From contig NZ_CP139035.1 in assembly GCF_029854705.2 (NCBI RefSeq), forward strand, positions 2,976,001-3,040,000: a DNA stretch of 64,000 nt, written 5' to 3'. Shown here piece by piece: positions 18,498 to 27,620 of the stretch (its first letter is position 1; each line of letters begins with the position of its first letter). Position numbers and translations under genes: made by a program. The notes beneath the pieces were generated by a model. The model searched no databases and was not told the origin of the DNA. It worked only from the letters and a program-made list of their open reading frames with translations. The stretch is from Akkermansia sp. N21116 (GTDB taxonomy: Bacteria > Verrucomicrobiota > Verrucomicrobiia > Verrucomicrobiales > Akkermansiaceae).

Positions 18498-19237
18498 TTG
18501 ACCAGCCAACTATTGAACATCCTCATTGTCTGAGCTACCCGGTCACGAGCAATTTGACTGTTGCGCTTTTCCCTTGGGAGATCCTGCATCATGTACCTGT
18601 TACCAAATGTGATTGCTGCAAATTTCATGCAGTCTTGTGGGGTGGACGGTCGAAATTTGCTGTAAACCCAGCCTGCGGCCAGTCGGTTCTTGCCACCATA
18701 TGCGGAGTCATGAATCAAAAGACCACCAGGAAAACATGTAGCAGCAAGAAGGGCTATCGTATTGTCTTCTGGGCATTCCCCCTTGAAAATACCTGGACGG
18801 CCAGCAATATGTTTCAGTATCCGTGCCGGAACGTCTTTTCTCATGATGTAATTTAATCCTGCTCCAAGCTGTTCGCTTCCCCAGCTCGTGCCTTGATATG
18901 CCCATTTCAGATCATCGTCCAACCAGGGCTTAATCAAAATAGTATCGCAGTCAATCTTACTCACCCAGTCGGCTTTTGTAACCTCTGCAGCTCGTCGCAT
19001 ACAGTCGATCATTCCTGTAATTGCAATTCCTCCCCTCAGATTTCCTCCACGATCCCACTCTGTTTTTTCATAAAGTGACGGTGAAATCGTAGTGAGATCA
19101 TCTGCAGATATAGGAGCTTTTGAATCATCAAAGATACAAACTGGAACGTCACTGCCATATACGCGACGTACTGACTTGACCGACTCAACAAGACATGCTG
19201 AGTCACCTTCAAACGAGAACCATACAAATGATATCAT
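18488..19237 (-). CDS. GT-A-type glycosyltransferase-like protein A
   Basis: 249 residues. The N-terminus FVWFSFEGDSACLVESVKSV begins a Rossmann-like half, followed by GGNLRGG and WVSKIDCDTILIKPW, where DCD fits the DxD metal/nucleotide-sugar motif. It shares FVWF-F, SV-SVRR-Y, GNLRG and KID-D with the protein at 31450-32301, so the two are paralogues. It starts 12 bp after the tail-tip gene, which suggests it acts with virion assembly, perhaps by modifying a tail protein. Donor sugar and acceptor are unknown; a host-envelope-modifying role is the alternative. Confidence 0.65.
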   Translation of the reverse strand: MISFVWFSFEGDSACLVESVKSVRRVYGSDVPVCIFDDSKAPISADDLTTISPSLYEKTEWDRGGNLRGGIAITGMIDCMRRAAEVTKADWVSKIDCDTILIKPWLDDDLKWAYQGTSWGSEQLGAGLNYIMRKDVPARILKHIAGRPGIFKGECPEDNTIALLAATCFPGGLLIHDSAYGGKNRLAAGWVYSKFRPSTPQDCMKFAAITFGNRYMMQDLPREKRNSQIARDRVAQTMRMFNSWLVNQA

Positions 19238-19249
19238 AGTAATTGTGTG

Positions 19250-22108
19250 TTAGGGTGGATCTGTCATTGTGCCTGAATAGGCACCTATAAGAAGGACTCC
19301 ATCACGAAGATCGATAACCACACGACAGCGCGTCCCATTCGGTTCCCCTCCGTCGTATCGTTCATAATCTTCATGTTCCATCGCTTTTATGCTTCTGAAA
19401 TAAAAGGTGCGTTCCCAGTTCACATCATCCTTTTCATTGACCTTATCCTTATCAATCAGAGATGTTCCTGGTGTAATCGTTGATCCCTTCTCTTGGGGAA
19501 CGTCCTCCATCTTGACCTCACGGGCATTGATCTTCAGGAAGCCCTTGGGCGGGTCCGCCTCGGAGATACCCCCAAACTTGACTTCCTTTCCAGGCATCAG
19601 CCTTTTCAACAATGTATATCTGTCGTTTTTGTCAGCGATCAATGATACGTCATCGCTTGCCGGCGAATCCTCTTCGACATAATCCTTGCATTCGAAGAGA
19701 ACGTATTTTGGCATAACTGGAACTGATATTGATCCAAGGTGATGATGAACAATGTTATCCTTTGCCACGGAAGCAATCAGTATTGATACCGTCGCATCTT
19801 CGCCATCCCAGCCTGAGCCTGACGGCGTGTAATCGTCTCCACTTTTACCCTTCTTCCCAACAGACCATATTTTCCCTTCATATGCTGTTCCTTCTGAGTT
19901 CTCTACTTTTGCAGACGTAACCTTTCCTTCTTTGTCTATCGTAATATTGCAGTAGATGTTTCCTGACGTAATTGCCAAGTCATTCCACTCACCTTGTTTT
20001 CCGACAGACAGAGAATCCTTGGGACCATAGACATTACCTCCATACCATTGCACACTTTTCAATGTTTCTCCATCGTCAGACCACACGCCTCGCACACTGA
20101 ATTCAGCAACGATATCAACCTTTCCCGCAGAAGCTTCAATCATCCTAAAGCACGGTCCAACCTCAGCAGCTTGAGGACGTTGCCTAGGGGGATAATTGAT
20201 GATTGACGATCCACCAGTTCCAGGCGTTTCGGTTGGTCCTGGGGCTTCTGTTTCACCTTCAGAGACAACCTTGAGATTTAACGATGTAGTCAACTCGTCT
20301 GTTTTGGATAATGCTTTATTTGCATTATCAGACATGATTCTTGCACGTTCTGCGGCAGTCTGAAGAGATAAATGACTCGCCGGCCCTACGGAAAGCGTCA
20401 TGGTTCCGGCATACTCATCAACTGTCACAGACTGTACTGTTGTTTCCATGCCGGCATACTCTGGACGATCGTTTACAATGTTAATCTTGTCGCCAGGACG
20501 TACAGACATAACCTTGCCTATAACACTGATTGTCCCCTCAAATTCGAGCTTTTGACTCGCCTTCCATACAGCTTCTACCACTTGATCGTATTGAGGTATC
20601 GCTTCATCAATCGTAGGTTCGGGACGCGGATCACCACCAGATCCAGGGTCTTCTTCAGGTTCCGGATCTGGTTCGGGGATGCCTTCACCGGGAAGTTCGG
20701 TCCCGTCCTCATCAAGCGCATAAGCTTGATATTTTCTTCCGACTGCATGCACATAACAACTGAATTTTCCCATGTACACACCACCTCCAACATGTGTTGG
20801 AAAACGACCTTTAAGCCTGTCGGGTGGATTCTTGATATAGATTTCTTGATCTATTCTGAGGGCTGTCCATTTAACGCCTTTTCCTACTCCATTGTACTGT
20901 CCAGATGTCCACTCATAAGGCAGATCTGTCGTCACATGATTCGAGTAGATTGCATCAGGTGTAGTTGGCTTTTTGACAGGTTGTTTTCTTGCCTGTATCT
21001 CGCAGTTTTCAAACAGTTGAGGAGCCTTCTTCTTCCACCAATTAGCCCATTCTTCTAGCGTTTCTGGAAACTTTTCACCACGTAAAATTGCCCTTGCAGC
21101 ATTGTATGTCAGCATGTTTGCCACCTTGGGCAACACATCATTCTGAACATCGGCAGACTTGACGACAGGTATCCCAAGAAGTTCTGCAGCTTCTTCAGGA
21201 GTCATGTTAATCAGCTCGTTTGTGAGTGCTCCACGTGACGGAGCAGATTCGGAGGTCTGAGTTCCGGAAGGAAGCGAAACGGATAATAGCAACGCCCCAG
21301 GATCCTTGAATTTACTTTCAGAATCCGGAGGATAAACCGCCATCGTATAGGATATATTTTGACTGCCGGTTGTAGCAAGTCCTAGCACACCAACTGCCGG
21401 AGGAATCAAATCGGGACGAGGTTTTAATGCGATTGTCGTCAGATTGTCTCTCTTTGCATCCAGCGTAATCACATCCCCCTTGTCAGTAATCACAAGAACA
21501 GGCTTATCCGGGTCTGCATAATCAAAGAACGTCGTCAGTCCTGGCCGCCACTGCTGTACAGCACGCATCAAATCTGCAAGATAACTCAAGGATGCCTCGA
21601 AAGGTATCATTTCCTGCTCGTGGTCAAAGTCCAGTTTGAGCTTGCAGTTCAGGTGTTTACTGTTGTCGATTATATCGGTAATGGCAGCACCTATTGCAAT
21701 AGTAGGCGTTAATGTGGTATCAGATTTGTCCTCTTTAGGTTTGTACACGCCAGGGTCAACCATGACGTATCGCCCACCAGGTACACACATAGGCACATAC
21801 GCCTTTGAGGATGGTTTACCATACCTCGTCAGCTCTGTAACATAGCTGCACGTTTCCAGCCAATACCACCTGTCAGAAATTTCGATATTCCAGACTCGTT
21901 CCCCATCAGCATCACGCGATTCTTCGCATTCGGTAACAGGTCCAATTAAAACAATTTCCCCATGAAGCCAAACACGGCATTCTGTAAGCTTTTGATACGG
22001 TGACCTACTATTATAAGGCAAAGAAAATGATACCGTAGCAGAGGCAAAAGAAGGACGTGTTGTCTGTATGTTCGATGCGGGAAGTTTATCAAGGTCAACG
22101 TCAATCAT
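19250..22108 (-). CDS. Large tail-tip/baseplate hub protein
   Basis: 952 residues. It begins with beta-rich segments seen in phage hub proteins (SFSLPYNSRSPYQKLTECRV, VWLHGEIVLIGPVTE), suited to a ring domain. A Pro/Glu/Asp linker at about residues 477-497 splits the protein. The second half holds a tail-like stretch (MSVRPGDKINIVNDRPEYAG) followed by a long beta-rich C-terminus. Its position after the tail tube gene supports a tip or hub role with host contact. The precise counterpart in other phages is not identified. Its start overlaps the stop of the previous gene by 8 bp. Confidence 0.6.
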   Translation of the reverse strand: MIDVDLDKLPASNIQTTRPSFASATVSFSLPYNSRSPYQKLTECRVWLHGEIVLIGPVTECEESRDADGERVWNIEISDRWYWLETCSYVTELTRYGKPSSKAYVPMCVPGGRYVMVDPGVYKPKEDKSDTTLTPTIAIGAAITDIIDNSKHLNCKLKLDFDHEQEMIPFEASLSYLADLMRAVQQWRPGLTTFFDYADPDKPVLVITDKGDVITLDAKRDNLTTIALKPRPDLIPPAVGVLGLATTGSQNISYTMAVYPPDSESKFKDPGALLLSVSLPSGTQTSESAPSRGALTNELINMTPEEAAELLGIPVVKSADVQNDVLPKVANMLTYNAARAILRGEKFPETLEEWANWWKKKAPQLFENCEIQARKQPVKKPTTPDAIYSNHVTTDLPYEWTSGQYNGVGKGVKWTALRIDQEIYIKNPPDRLKGRFPTHVGGGVYMGKFSCYVHAVGRKYQAYALDEDGTELPGEGIPEPDPEPEEDPGSGGDPRPEPTIDEAIPQYDQVVEAVWKASQKLEFEGTISVIGKVMSVRPGDKINIVNDRPEYAGMETTVQSVTVDEYAGTMTLSVGPASHLSLQTAAERARIMSDNANKALSKTDELTTSLNLKVVSEGETEAPGPTETPGTGGSSIINYPPRQRPQAAEVGPCFRMIEASAGKVDIVAEFSVRGVWSDDGETLKSVQWYGGNVYGPKDSLSVGKQGEWNDLAITSGNIYCNITIDKEGKVTSAKVENSEGTAYEGKIWSVGKKGKSGDDYTPSGSGWDGEDATVSILIASVAKDNIVHHHLGSISVPVMPKYVLFECKDYVEEDSPASDDVSLIADKNDRYTLLKRLMPGKEVKFGGISEADPPKGFLKINAREVKMEDVPQEKGSTITPGTSLIDKDKVNEKDDVNWERTFYFRSIKAMEHEDYERYDGGEPNGTRCRVVIDLRDGVLLIGAYSGTMTDPP

Positions 22109-22541
22109 CTTGAGGCGACAAGGTAAGTGTGTAAGTAATCAAAAGCCTGTTTTTGTAGTGTAATATCCGAGGCGATACGCTGTTGACTATAGCATCGAAG
22201 AGCATAGGTCCCATGCCTCCATAAGCAGATATTTCAACTGTTCCCTCACTCATTTCGCACCAGTCGGAAATAGTCCGAAGCATTGCATACTGCGCGTTTT
22301 CAGGATTCTTAAAGTCTTCTACGACAGTAAAAGACAGTGATATCAGTTCGTTTCTCTTGCCTTTGAGATATTGCTTCCCTCTGATAGTAGGAGTTGCATC
22401 TCCTGAAATCTCCATTGGAAATTCCAGTTCCTCACCTTCCAGGATAGAATTCACACCAAGGATCTGCCTCATTTCCTCTTCGCCGCTCCTGTTCTTACCC
22501 GTAAACGTAATTGAGATATAGCTTTTCGTTCTCGTATCCAT
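22101..22541 (-). CDS. Phage tail protein, small, between tube and hub genes
   Basis: 146 residues from ATG 22541. No family recognised with certainty. It has a beta-rich start (YISITFTGKNRSGEEEM) and an acidic middle, and ends in ITYTLTLSPQDD. Position between tail tube and tail-tip genes suggests a tail terminator, distal tail or tail-tip assembly role. Confidence 0.55.
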   Translation of the reverse strand: MDTRTKSYISITFTGKNRSGEEEMRQILGVNSILEGEELEFPMEISGDATPTIRGKQYLKGKRNELISLSFTVVEDFKNPENAQYAMLRTISDWCEMSEGTVEISAYGGMGPMLFDAIVNSVSPRILHYKNRLLITYTLTLSPQDD

Positions 22542-22593
22542 GGCGCAAGAGATATGCCCTTCCCGGAACAATACCCAGGAAGGGCGTTAATTG

Positions 22594-23172
22594 TTAAGCA
22601 GTCGGATAACCGACACCAGCTTCAGGAGACAGTTCGTTCAGAGACGTTTGAATGACATCGAGCGTCAATTTCGGTCTCATGAGCTTGTTGTTCTCCGTAG
22701 TTGATTCTGCCTTCAGTTCTCCGCAGACTTCCAGCACGAGCAACTTATTCTTGTCTGCGTCGTATTTTGTCATGCGTAGCCAGCACTTTACGCCGGCAGA
22801 GTTTCGAACAAACGGCGTGACTTTCGTTCCAACGGTCATTTTTTTATCAACGCCGTACAGGATTTGCCAAACGACCTGATTCATTTCTGCCATAGTGAAC
22901 GTGATCTGATTCGACGTTACAGCCGTATTTTTGTCCTGAGTCCAGGCTTTAGTGTCACGGTTGAAGTAGTCAATCTGATCGTCCTCTGTCTGAGGATTAA
23001 TCTGATAATCAATACAGTTCCCGGCAGACTGCCATTCGGGGTCTTCTTCCGTAGGCTTGAACGTCTCAGAAACTTCATCGGTGCTGATCATCGTGCCAAA
23101 AAGACAGATATCGATGACATTACCGGCTTTTGTCCGTTTATTGACAATGGGTGATGTGGGTGTTGCGGCCAT
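22594..23172 (-). CDS. Major tail tube protein candidate
   Basis: 192 residues from ATG 23172 (MAATPTSPIVNKRTKAGNVI). The sequence has the size, single-domain beta pattern and lack of Cys-rich regions expected of a tube subunit, with FKPTEEDPEWQSAG and VTPFVRNSAGVKCWLRM as strands. It lies between head-tail joining genes and tail-tip genes, where the tube gene normally sits. The upstream in-frame extension overlaps the preceding small gene and was rejected. Confidence 0.6.
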   Translation of the reverse strand: MAATPTSPIVNKRTKAGNVIDICLFGTMISTDEVSETFKPTEEDPEWQSAGNCIDYQINPQTEDDQIDYFNRDTKAWTQDKNTAVTSNQITFTMAEMNQVVWQILYGVDKKMTVGTKVTPFVRNSAGVKCWLRMTKYDADKNKLLVLEVCGELKAESTTENNKLMRPKLTLDVIQTSLNELSPEAGVGYPTA

Positions 23173-23173
23173 A

Positions 23174-23374
23174 TTAGACGTAGGTAATAAATTGAATATT
23201 CTTTGCTGTTTCGTGACGCTTAAAAGTGTCGTCCTCATAGAGGTGGACAATTGCGCCCTTCGCGGCTATGCCGTGAGGAAGTTCAAGCTTATCGACAAGT
23301 ACACGGCACTTGCAGAGCTTGAGGGGTGCAGGACTTTCATCCTGCTTCGTAGTTTCAGTGTTTTTTGTGCTCAT
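23174..23374 (-). CDS. Small phage protein before the tail tube gene
   Basis: 66 residues: a polar N-terminus, then CKCRVLVDKLELPHGIAAKG and a short beta-rich end. Its start overlaps the previous stop by 4 bp (ATGA) and its stop is 1 bp before the tail tube start, so it is part of the late operon. The function is not recognisable; a head-tail joining or tail accessory role fits the position. Confidence 0.6.
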   Translation of the reverse strand: MSTKNTETTKQDESPAPLKLCKCRVLVDKLELPHGIAAKGAIVHLYEDDTFKRHETAKNIQFITYV

Positions 23375-23835
23375 AGTTGAATAAGTGTTTCAAGTGATAT
23401 TGATGCTGTTTCGTTCGTTCCATTTCTCGATTGCTCGATGCTTTTCACTCTGATTTCGTCGCTGACAAGTTTGACTCCTGATACATTGGCCGTACTGCCG
23501 TCCATCTCACCAGAGATCACAGACGCAAGATCGTATGCACTCCATGATTTAGATCCTGTTTGAGGTTGCAAAAGAGGGTTTGACTCAATAAGTATCTTCA
23601 CTGTAGCTCTCTGATACCCACCCGCAATGTCTTCAATTGCAGTTAAAGACGGAGCAGTTATTACACAGGCAATTGCCAGCTTCTTCAGAGTCTCAGTGAT
23701 GATATTGACAAGCTTCGCATCCCAGCCTCGGATGCAGATATCAGCATCAGGATCATACTCTTTGCAAAGTTGATCAATCTTCTGATAGATTGCTTCTGAA
23801 AGTCCAATCAAAGGACTTGTAGGCAACGTTTTCAT
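23371..23835 (-). CDS. Tail completion/joining protein candidate
   Basis: 154 residues, alpha/beta (LIGLSEAIYQKIDQLCKEYD at the start, ATVKILIESNPLL in the middle). It overlaps both neighbours by 4 bp. Position between the gp36-like connector and the tail tube suggests a tail terminator (Mu gp37-like). Assignment rests on gene order and size. Confidence 0.5.
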   Translation of the reverse strand: MKTLPTSPLIGLSEAIYQKIDQLCKEYDPDADICIRGWDAKLVNIITETLKKLAIACVITAPSLTAIEDIAGGYQRATVKILIESNPLLQPQTGSKSWSAYDLASVISGEMDGSTANVSGVKLVSDEIRVKSIEQSRNGTNETASISLETLIQL

Positions 23836-24254
23836 ATCGGAGTTTCAAACCCTTTCATGTAAACTGGACCTCCGTAAGTAACTTCTTGTGTTCCCTCTTC
23901 ATCAATTTGTTCGAGTCGGAAATCACCGTCTTTCACGGATTCCATGTTTTCAACCGCCGTTTTGTATTCGGCCTTGCGGACATCGCCTTCAAGCGATTCT
24001 GCAAGCTGGGTTCCCGGATACATCGACAGGATTGAAGTCCTAAGAAGGATGCACGTATCTTTGACGAGCTCTTCCGGCACCATGTCCGTGTTGAGCTGCA
24101 TTTTACCGTACTTGCCGGATGCATTGACAAAGCAAGCGATTTGATTGCATTGAGCAGTAATCATAGCCCCCAGTTTGTCAACCGGGACAATGTCTATCTC
24201 CGAGTCCTGAAGGTACGCAGAAACGGTATCACGAGTGATCAAACTGAGGGCCAT
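23832..24254 (-). CDS. Gp36-like head completion protein (DUF1320-like)
   Basis: 140 residues from ATG 24254; a TTG two codons upstream is less likely. The pattern of short helices (LITRDTVSAYLQDSEIDIVP, ACFVNASGKYGKMQL, LVKDTCILLRTSILSMY) resembles Mu gp36-type connectors that close the head after packaging. It lies between the cement protein and tail genes as expected. Confidence 0.6.
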   Translation of the reverse strand: MALSLITRDTVSAYLQDSEIDIVPVDKLGAMITAQCNQIACFVNASGKYGKMQLNTDMVPEELVKDTCILLRTSILSMYPGTQLAESLEGDVRKAEYKTAVENMESVKDGDFRLEQIDEEGTQEVTYGGPVYMKGFETPI

Positions 24255-24287
24255 AACCAACTAATACGAATGAATACAGAAGAATGA

Positions 24288-24650
24288 TTAAACGCAGATA
24301 GCGATTTCGATAACCTGACCAGCTTCGCCAGTCACCTTCCCACGGATGAATTGCGGACAGTCAGGTGGAATACGAATCGATGCAGACTGAAGACTTCCGT
24401 CAGCTACACCGGTAAGCTTGACGCTCACATTCGGTACAGCAACCCATGTTTTCTGGTCTGAAGATCCTTCAAGCGTAATCGTCGCAACCTTGGTACTCGC
24501 CAAAGCAGACGAAAAAGCAAGACGTGCTTCATCAATTCCTCCAACCTGAGTCAAATCGAGAACATCGCTCGTGCCGGCTGTTGATGTCATCGTAACAACG
24601 GAAGTAAGCAAGGCATCTTTGCGTGTATGATTGATTCCAAATATGGACAT
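24288..24650 (-). CDS. Bbp16-like capsid cement protein candidate
   Basis: 120 residues. Repeated Ser/Thr/Ala-rich strands (TSVVTMTSTAGTSDVLDLTQ, VATITLEGSSDQKTW) and an end that favours beta structure fit the jelly-roll cement protein of BPP-1-type phages, whose gene sits next to the capsid gene as here. It would trimerise on the capsid surface. The family call is from pattern and location. Confidence 0.55.
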   Translation of the reverse strand: MSIFGINHTRKDALLTSVVTMTSTAGTSDVLDLTQVGGIDEARLAFSSALASTKVATITLEGSSDQKTWVAVPNVSVKLTGVADGSLQSASIRIPPDCPQFIRGKVTGEAGQVIEIAICV

Positions 24651-24678
24651 ATTTCAGTTTCCTTTCTGTTGTGAATTG

Positions 24679-25692
24679 TTACTTGATCTTGCCCTGCGGC
24701 TTCTGGCCGTAATGCGAGATGCCCTTGATGGAACTCAAATCACTTTCATTATCCAAAATGGAATCTGTTACAAGGATCGGAATACCAAATGCATCGGTAG
24801 GAATTGGAGCAGTCGTAATAGAACCACCACCAACACTTCCACCATTTACGGATGCGGCTACAATTTGACGACTCTTTCGAAGCTGGTTTAGAGCCTTGCG
24901 GTTCATGATCAACTTCGTGGGCTTGATACCGGATGGGAAACGCATCAGAAGATCGGCAATCTTGTCATCATCTAGAGTTGTTCCTTCGGCATCACCGATG
25001 TTTTTCAGTCGTGCAGCAGTCAGTTTCGAATGGTTGACAATGGCAACCCAGGAATTGAGCTTTGCGCCCTTTCCAGGCACGGAACCGATTTCACCGTTTT
25101 CCAGCTTCCTGGGAAGTTCCTTGTCCGCCCACGGGCCAAGCTTCATACCGGAGCCGTTTCCATAGTACCACTGAACGCCACGAGGGCCTTCCACAATGGC
25201 ATAGACGGACGTACCTTCTTCAGTGTCCTTCTTGGCTTCATTTGCAGACATGAGCATTGAGTCATCAATAAACTCATACAGTCCAGGGAAACCGTCTTTG
25301 TCGATACGTTTTCCATAGAACATTTGAGAGCCAAGGGACAAGGCACACCCCTGAGCAACTCCGATCGTTTCTGCCGACATGACAGATGCAGGGCCGTCAA
25401 CGGAAGCTTCCAAAATCAAATCGTCAACAAAGACAAGTGTAGACATTGAAAACAATTCGAGAGTTCTAACTTCATACGTTGAGGCAACGTAATCAGCGGG
25501 AGCGTTAGGCATACGGAATCCGACACGGGGAACCCCGGTTCGAATATATGTCTTCGCCGTGGTCCCGGCAATAGTCCGGGATGAAACGGAAGTAACTTCC
25601 GGTGCTGTCATCATGATTTCGTCAATCATGGCGACATCTTTACTGGTCCCATTCTTTTTCTGAATATCCAGTAGTGTTAGGAATTTAGGCAT
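24679..25692 (-). CDS. Major capsid protein, GP7/BPP-1 type
   Basis: 337 residues. The N-terminus FLTLLDIQKKNGTSKDVAMI with TYIRTGVPRVGFRMPNA fits the GP7-family (HK97-fold) capsid proteins, which begin with a LTL-DIAKR-type helix followed by RTGLPSVAWR. The C-terminal half has KPTKLIMNRKALNQLRKSR and PTDAFGIPILVTDSIL, common to HK97-fold subunits. It is preceded by the protease/scaffold gene (6 bp gap) and followed by the cement gene. Confidence 0.8.
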   Translation of the reverse strand: MPKFLTLLDIQKKNGTSKDVAMIDEIMMTAPEVTSVSSRTIAGTTAKTYIRTGVPRVGFRMPNAPADYVASTYEVRTLELFSMSTLVFVDDLILEASVDGPASVMSAETIGVAQGCALSLGSQMFYGKRIDKDGFPGLYEFIDDSMLMSANEAKKDTEEGTSVYAIVEGPRGVQWYYGNGSGMKLGPWADKELPRKLENGEIGSVPGKGAKLNSWVAIVNHSKLTAARLKNIGDAEGTTLDDDKIADLLMRFPSGIKPTKLIMNRKALNQLRKSRQIVAASVNGGSVGGGSITTAPIPTDAFGIPILVTDSILDNESDLSSIKGISHYGQKPQGKIK

Positions 25693-25698
25693 AATGGT

Positions 25699-26778
25699 TT
25701 AATCGTTTTTGAGTTCTTCATTGAAAGCGGCAGTCAGGCGGTCAAAACCTGATTCCTCTTCGTCTTCCTTCTTTTCTGTTACAGTTTTCCCGCCAGCCAC
25801 TTTTTCAGTGCTCAGGGCAGGATTAGCTCCCATTGCGTCAATTTGCTTGGAAGCAGTAACAAAATCGTCTTCAAGTGCCTTTTGCCAAAACGCTTGAGCT
25901 GATTCGTCTTTAGGACCAATCTTGCCAGCCTTAACGGCTTCCTCAACCTTGGCTTTTGCCTGGGCTTCAGTATTATCGCGGGCGGCCTTGATTTCATCCT
26001 TGTAGCCATCAAGTTCCTTCTGACACTTGGTCAGCTCGCCTTCCTTGTCGGTCAGCTTCTTCTTGGTGGCTTCGAGTTCCTCGGACTTCGCTTCAGAATC
26101 AGATTTCATCTTCTTCAGCTTGTCGAGTGCGATAGTCTCAGCGTTTGCCGCCTTGACTTCATCAGCAGTAAGAATGCCAATGTCCTGTAATTGTTTAATG
26201 TCCATGTTTTTATTGCTGGTTGATGCAGGTTGATTTTCTGCTTTCAGGCTTTCATTGTTATCGTTTTCCTGAAAATCGTCTATATCGGCAAAACGGGCTA
26301 ATTCTTCGTCCGTCCAGTCGTGAAAAGCGGCTGCAATACGCTCGATTTCTTCAAATGCCGGGTCATTTACAAGAGATCCAACCTCAATATCACGCGGAAG
26401 ACCCGCAACTTCGCCCGTTTTGGAAAGCAAAAATGCCGGAGAAAAATATCCGTAATCCCCCCCTTCAACCGCATTCCTGCCTCCACGCGTCCAGGAACCA
26501 CAAAGAACAATACCCTTATCATCATCCCACTCAAATCTGGCGGGCTGGTAAGCAACAGCCCCCCGCTTGTGATCATAATAGATAACTGGCTTCACATTCC
26601 GGGCAAGCTTCGCCTCAAGATCCGCCTGCAACTTCGGAACAGCGGCAGCCGTCACAATAACTTTTCCCCTGTACGGCTTCCCGTTTTTACTCGCAGAAAT
26701 AATATGCTCCCCCTTCGGCATCCAAAGGATGGCATCGGGGGCTTTACCGCCGTTTTCAATAACACTCGTAACAATCAT
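25699..26778 (-). CDS. Mu gpI-like capsid protease with C-terminal scaffold
   Basis: 359 residues from ATG 26778. Residues ~1-165 match Mu-like prophage I proteins: PVIYYDHKRGAVAYQPARFE, SWTRGGRNAVEGGDYGYFSPAFL and GLVNDPAF-like ending (VGSLVNDPAF). Residues ~190-330 are a Lys/Glu-rich coiled coil, the scaffold. An in-frame ATG at 26205 (MDIKQLQDIGIL) could start a free scaffold, as gpZ does in Mu. The protease cleaves scaffold during head maturation. It opens the capsid block and is preceded by the late-block motif. Confidence 0.82.
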   Translation of the reverse strand: MIVTSVIENGGKAPDAILWMPKGEHIISASKNGKPYRGKVIVTAAAVPKLQADLEAKLARNVKPVIYYDHKRGAVAYQPARFEWDDDKGIVLCGSWTRGGRNAVEGGDYGYFSPAFLLSKTGEVAGLPRDIEVGSLVNDPAFEEIERIAAAFHDWTDEELARFADIDDFQENDNNESLKAENQPASTSNKNMDIKQLQDIGILTADEVKAANAETIALDKLKKMKSDSEAKSEELEATKKKLTDKEGELTKCQKELDGYKDEIKAARDNTEAQAKAKVEEAVKAGKIGPKDESAQAFWQKALEDDFVTASKQIDAMGANPALSTEKVAGGKTVTEKKEDEEESGFDRLTAAFNEELKND

Positions 26779-26818
26779 GCCGCCAACATGGCAACAATCC
26801 ACGAATCGCGCAACGTCA

Positions 26819-26832
26819 TCAAAACGGGCTAA
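26819..26832 (-). promoter_or_regulatory. Late-block motif before the capsid protease gene
   Basis: Exact TTAGCCCGTTTTGA on the minus strand, ending 40 nt before ATG 26778 and lying just after the gpG stop codon. Its left part also pairs with a following TTAGCCC to give a 7-bp palindrome (26826-26840). Confidence 0.6.
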
Positions 26833-26833
26833 T

Positions 26834-27460
26834 TTAGCCCAGATTGTCTATATAAAAATTCATCGCCGCATACGTTGCGGTAGCCTTGATGTCAGACTCT
26901 TCAGGCACAGCACCAGGCCATGGATCGATATGAACTGACTTTCGAAGAGCAAACATAGGAACAAGCCCTTCCCCTTGTATCTGCGCGGCAAGATAATCAG
27001 CCTTTTTCCCATCCGCTCCATACGGACGGAATAGCTTTTCACCTAAATAAGCTTCAATATCTGAAACCTTTTTACCATGTGCCAGAGGATTGATGGGAAT
27101 CGTTAAGGCACGTGTATTCTTTGCTGTAATAGTCCCACCATGGACCTTGTAGTAAAAGCTACCTGGTGCCCTAGGATGTGCAAAACCAATAATAGCTGTA
27201 TCACCGGTCGAAGTATACGTCCATCCCTGAAGCATTCCTTCGGCCCACCTCGTATCTTGGCGACCTGCTCCATGTGTCTTGCTTTCAGGATTGTCAAAAT
27301 AGTCTTCCCCCTTCTCCTGATACCATCCAACAATCCAATCCATTGTTTTGCTACCCATCGATCTTACTGCATTTTTCTGCAACGTATCAATGGATTCAAA
27401 CGACTTCTTCAACGCCATCCCTTCGAAACCACTCAGGTCTATTGTAATATCAAATTCCAT
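26834..27460 (-). CDS. Phage virion morphogenesis protein (Mu gpG-like)
   Basis: 208 residues. KVHGGTITAKNTRALTIPI is the hallmark of the gpG family, and HPRAPGSFYY before it fits too. In Mu, gpG acts at tail-head joining. ATG 27460 is directly after the non-coding stretch that holds the structured RNA candidate. The stop is at 26834, next to the late-block motif of the capsid operon, so this gene closes the portal operon. Confidence 0.8.
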   Translation of the reverse strand: MEFDITIDLSGFEGMALKKSFESIDTLQKNAVRSMGSKTMDWIVGWYQEKGEDYFDNPESKTHGAGRQDTRWAEGMLQGWTYTSTGDTAIIGFAHPRAPGSFYYKVHGGTITAKNTRALTIPINPLAHGKKVSDIEAYLGEKLFRPYGADGKKADYLAAQIQGEGLVPMFALRKSVHIDPWPGAVPEESDIKATATYAAMNFYIDNLG

Positions 27461-27489
27461 GTTGACAGATTGCTATGTTTTTGTATCGT

Positions 27490-27618
27490 AAATGTCCGGT
27501 CGGCACCTCACATTCCACTAAGACAAGAGTGAAATCAGATGGTTTGTTGAGTAGCTGGGGACGGATTCGGTCCCGTGAATCTGATCGTAGAAGCGGCATC
27601 ATGTGTCGCTTTTTTTAT
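27490..27618 (+). ncRNA. Candidate structured small RNA, opposite to the late genes
   Basis: A 160-bp gap between two minus-strand genes carries plus-strand signals: TTGACA at 27462-27467 with TATCGT 16 bp later (27484-27489), an outer stem ATCAGAT (27534-27540) with ATCTGAT (27579-27585), an inner stem GGGAC (58-62) with GTCCC (70-74), and a final 7-8 bp hairpin (27592-27610) followed by eight T. This is the layout of a promoter-RNA-terminator unit of about 130 nt. No reading frame of note lies inside. Whether it is transcribed is unknown. Confidence 0.5.
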
Positions 27619-27620
27619 TT

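Noticed and set aside
26205-26205. Separate scaffold gene annotated from the internal ATG
   Set aside because: It is plausible by analogy to Mu gpZ, but no ribosome binding site is visible, so it is only mentioned under the protease.
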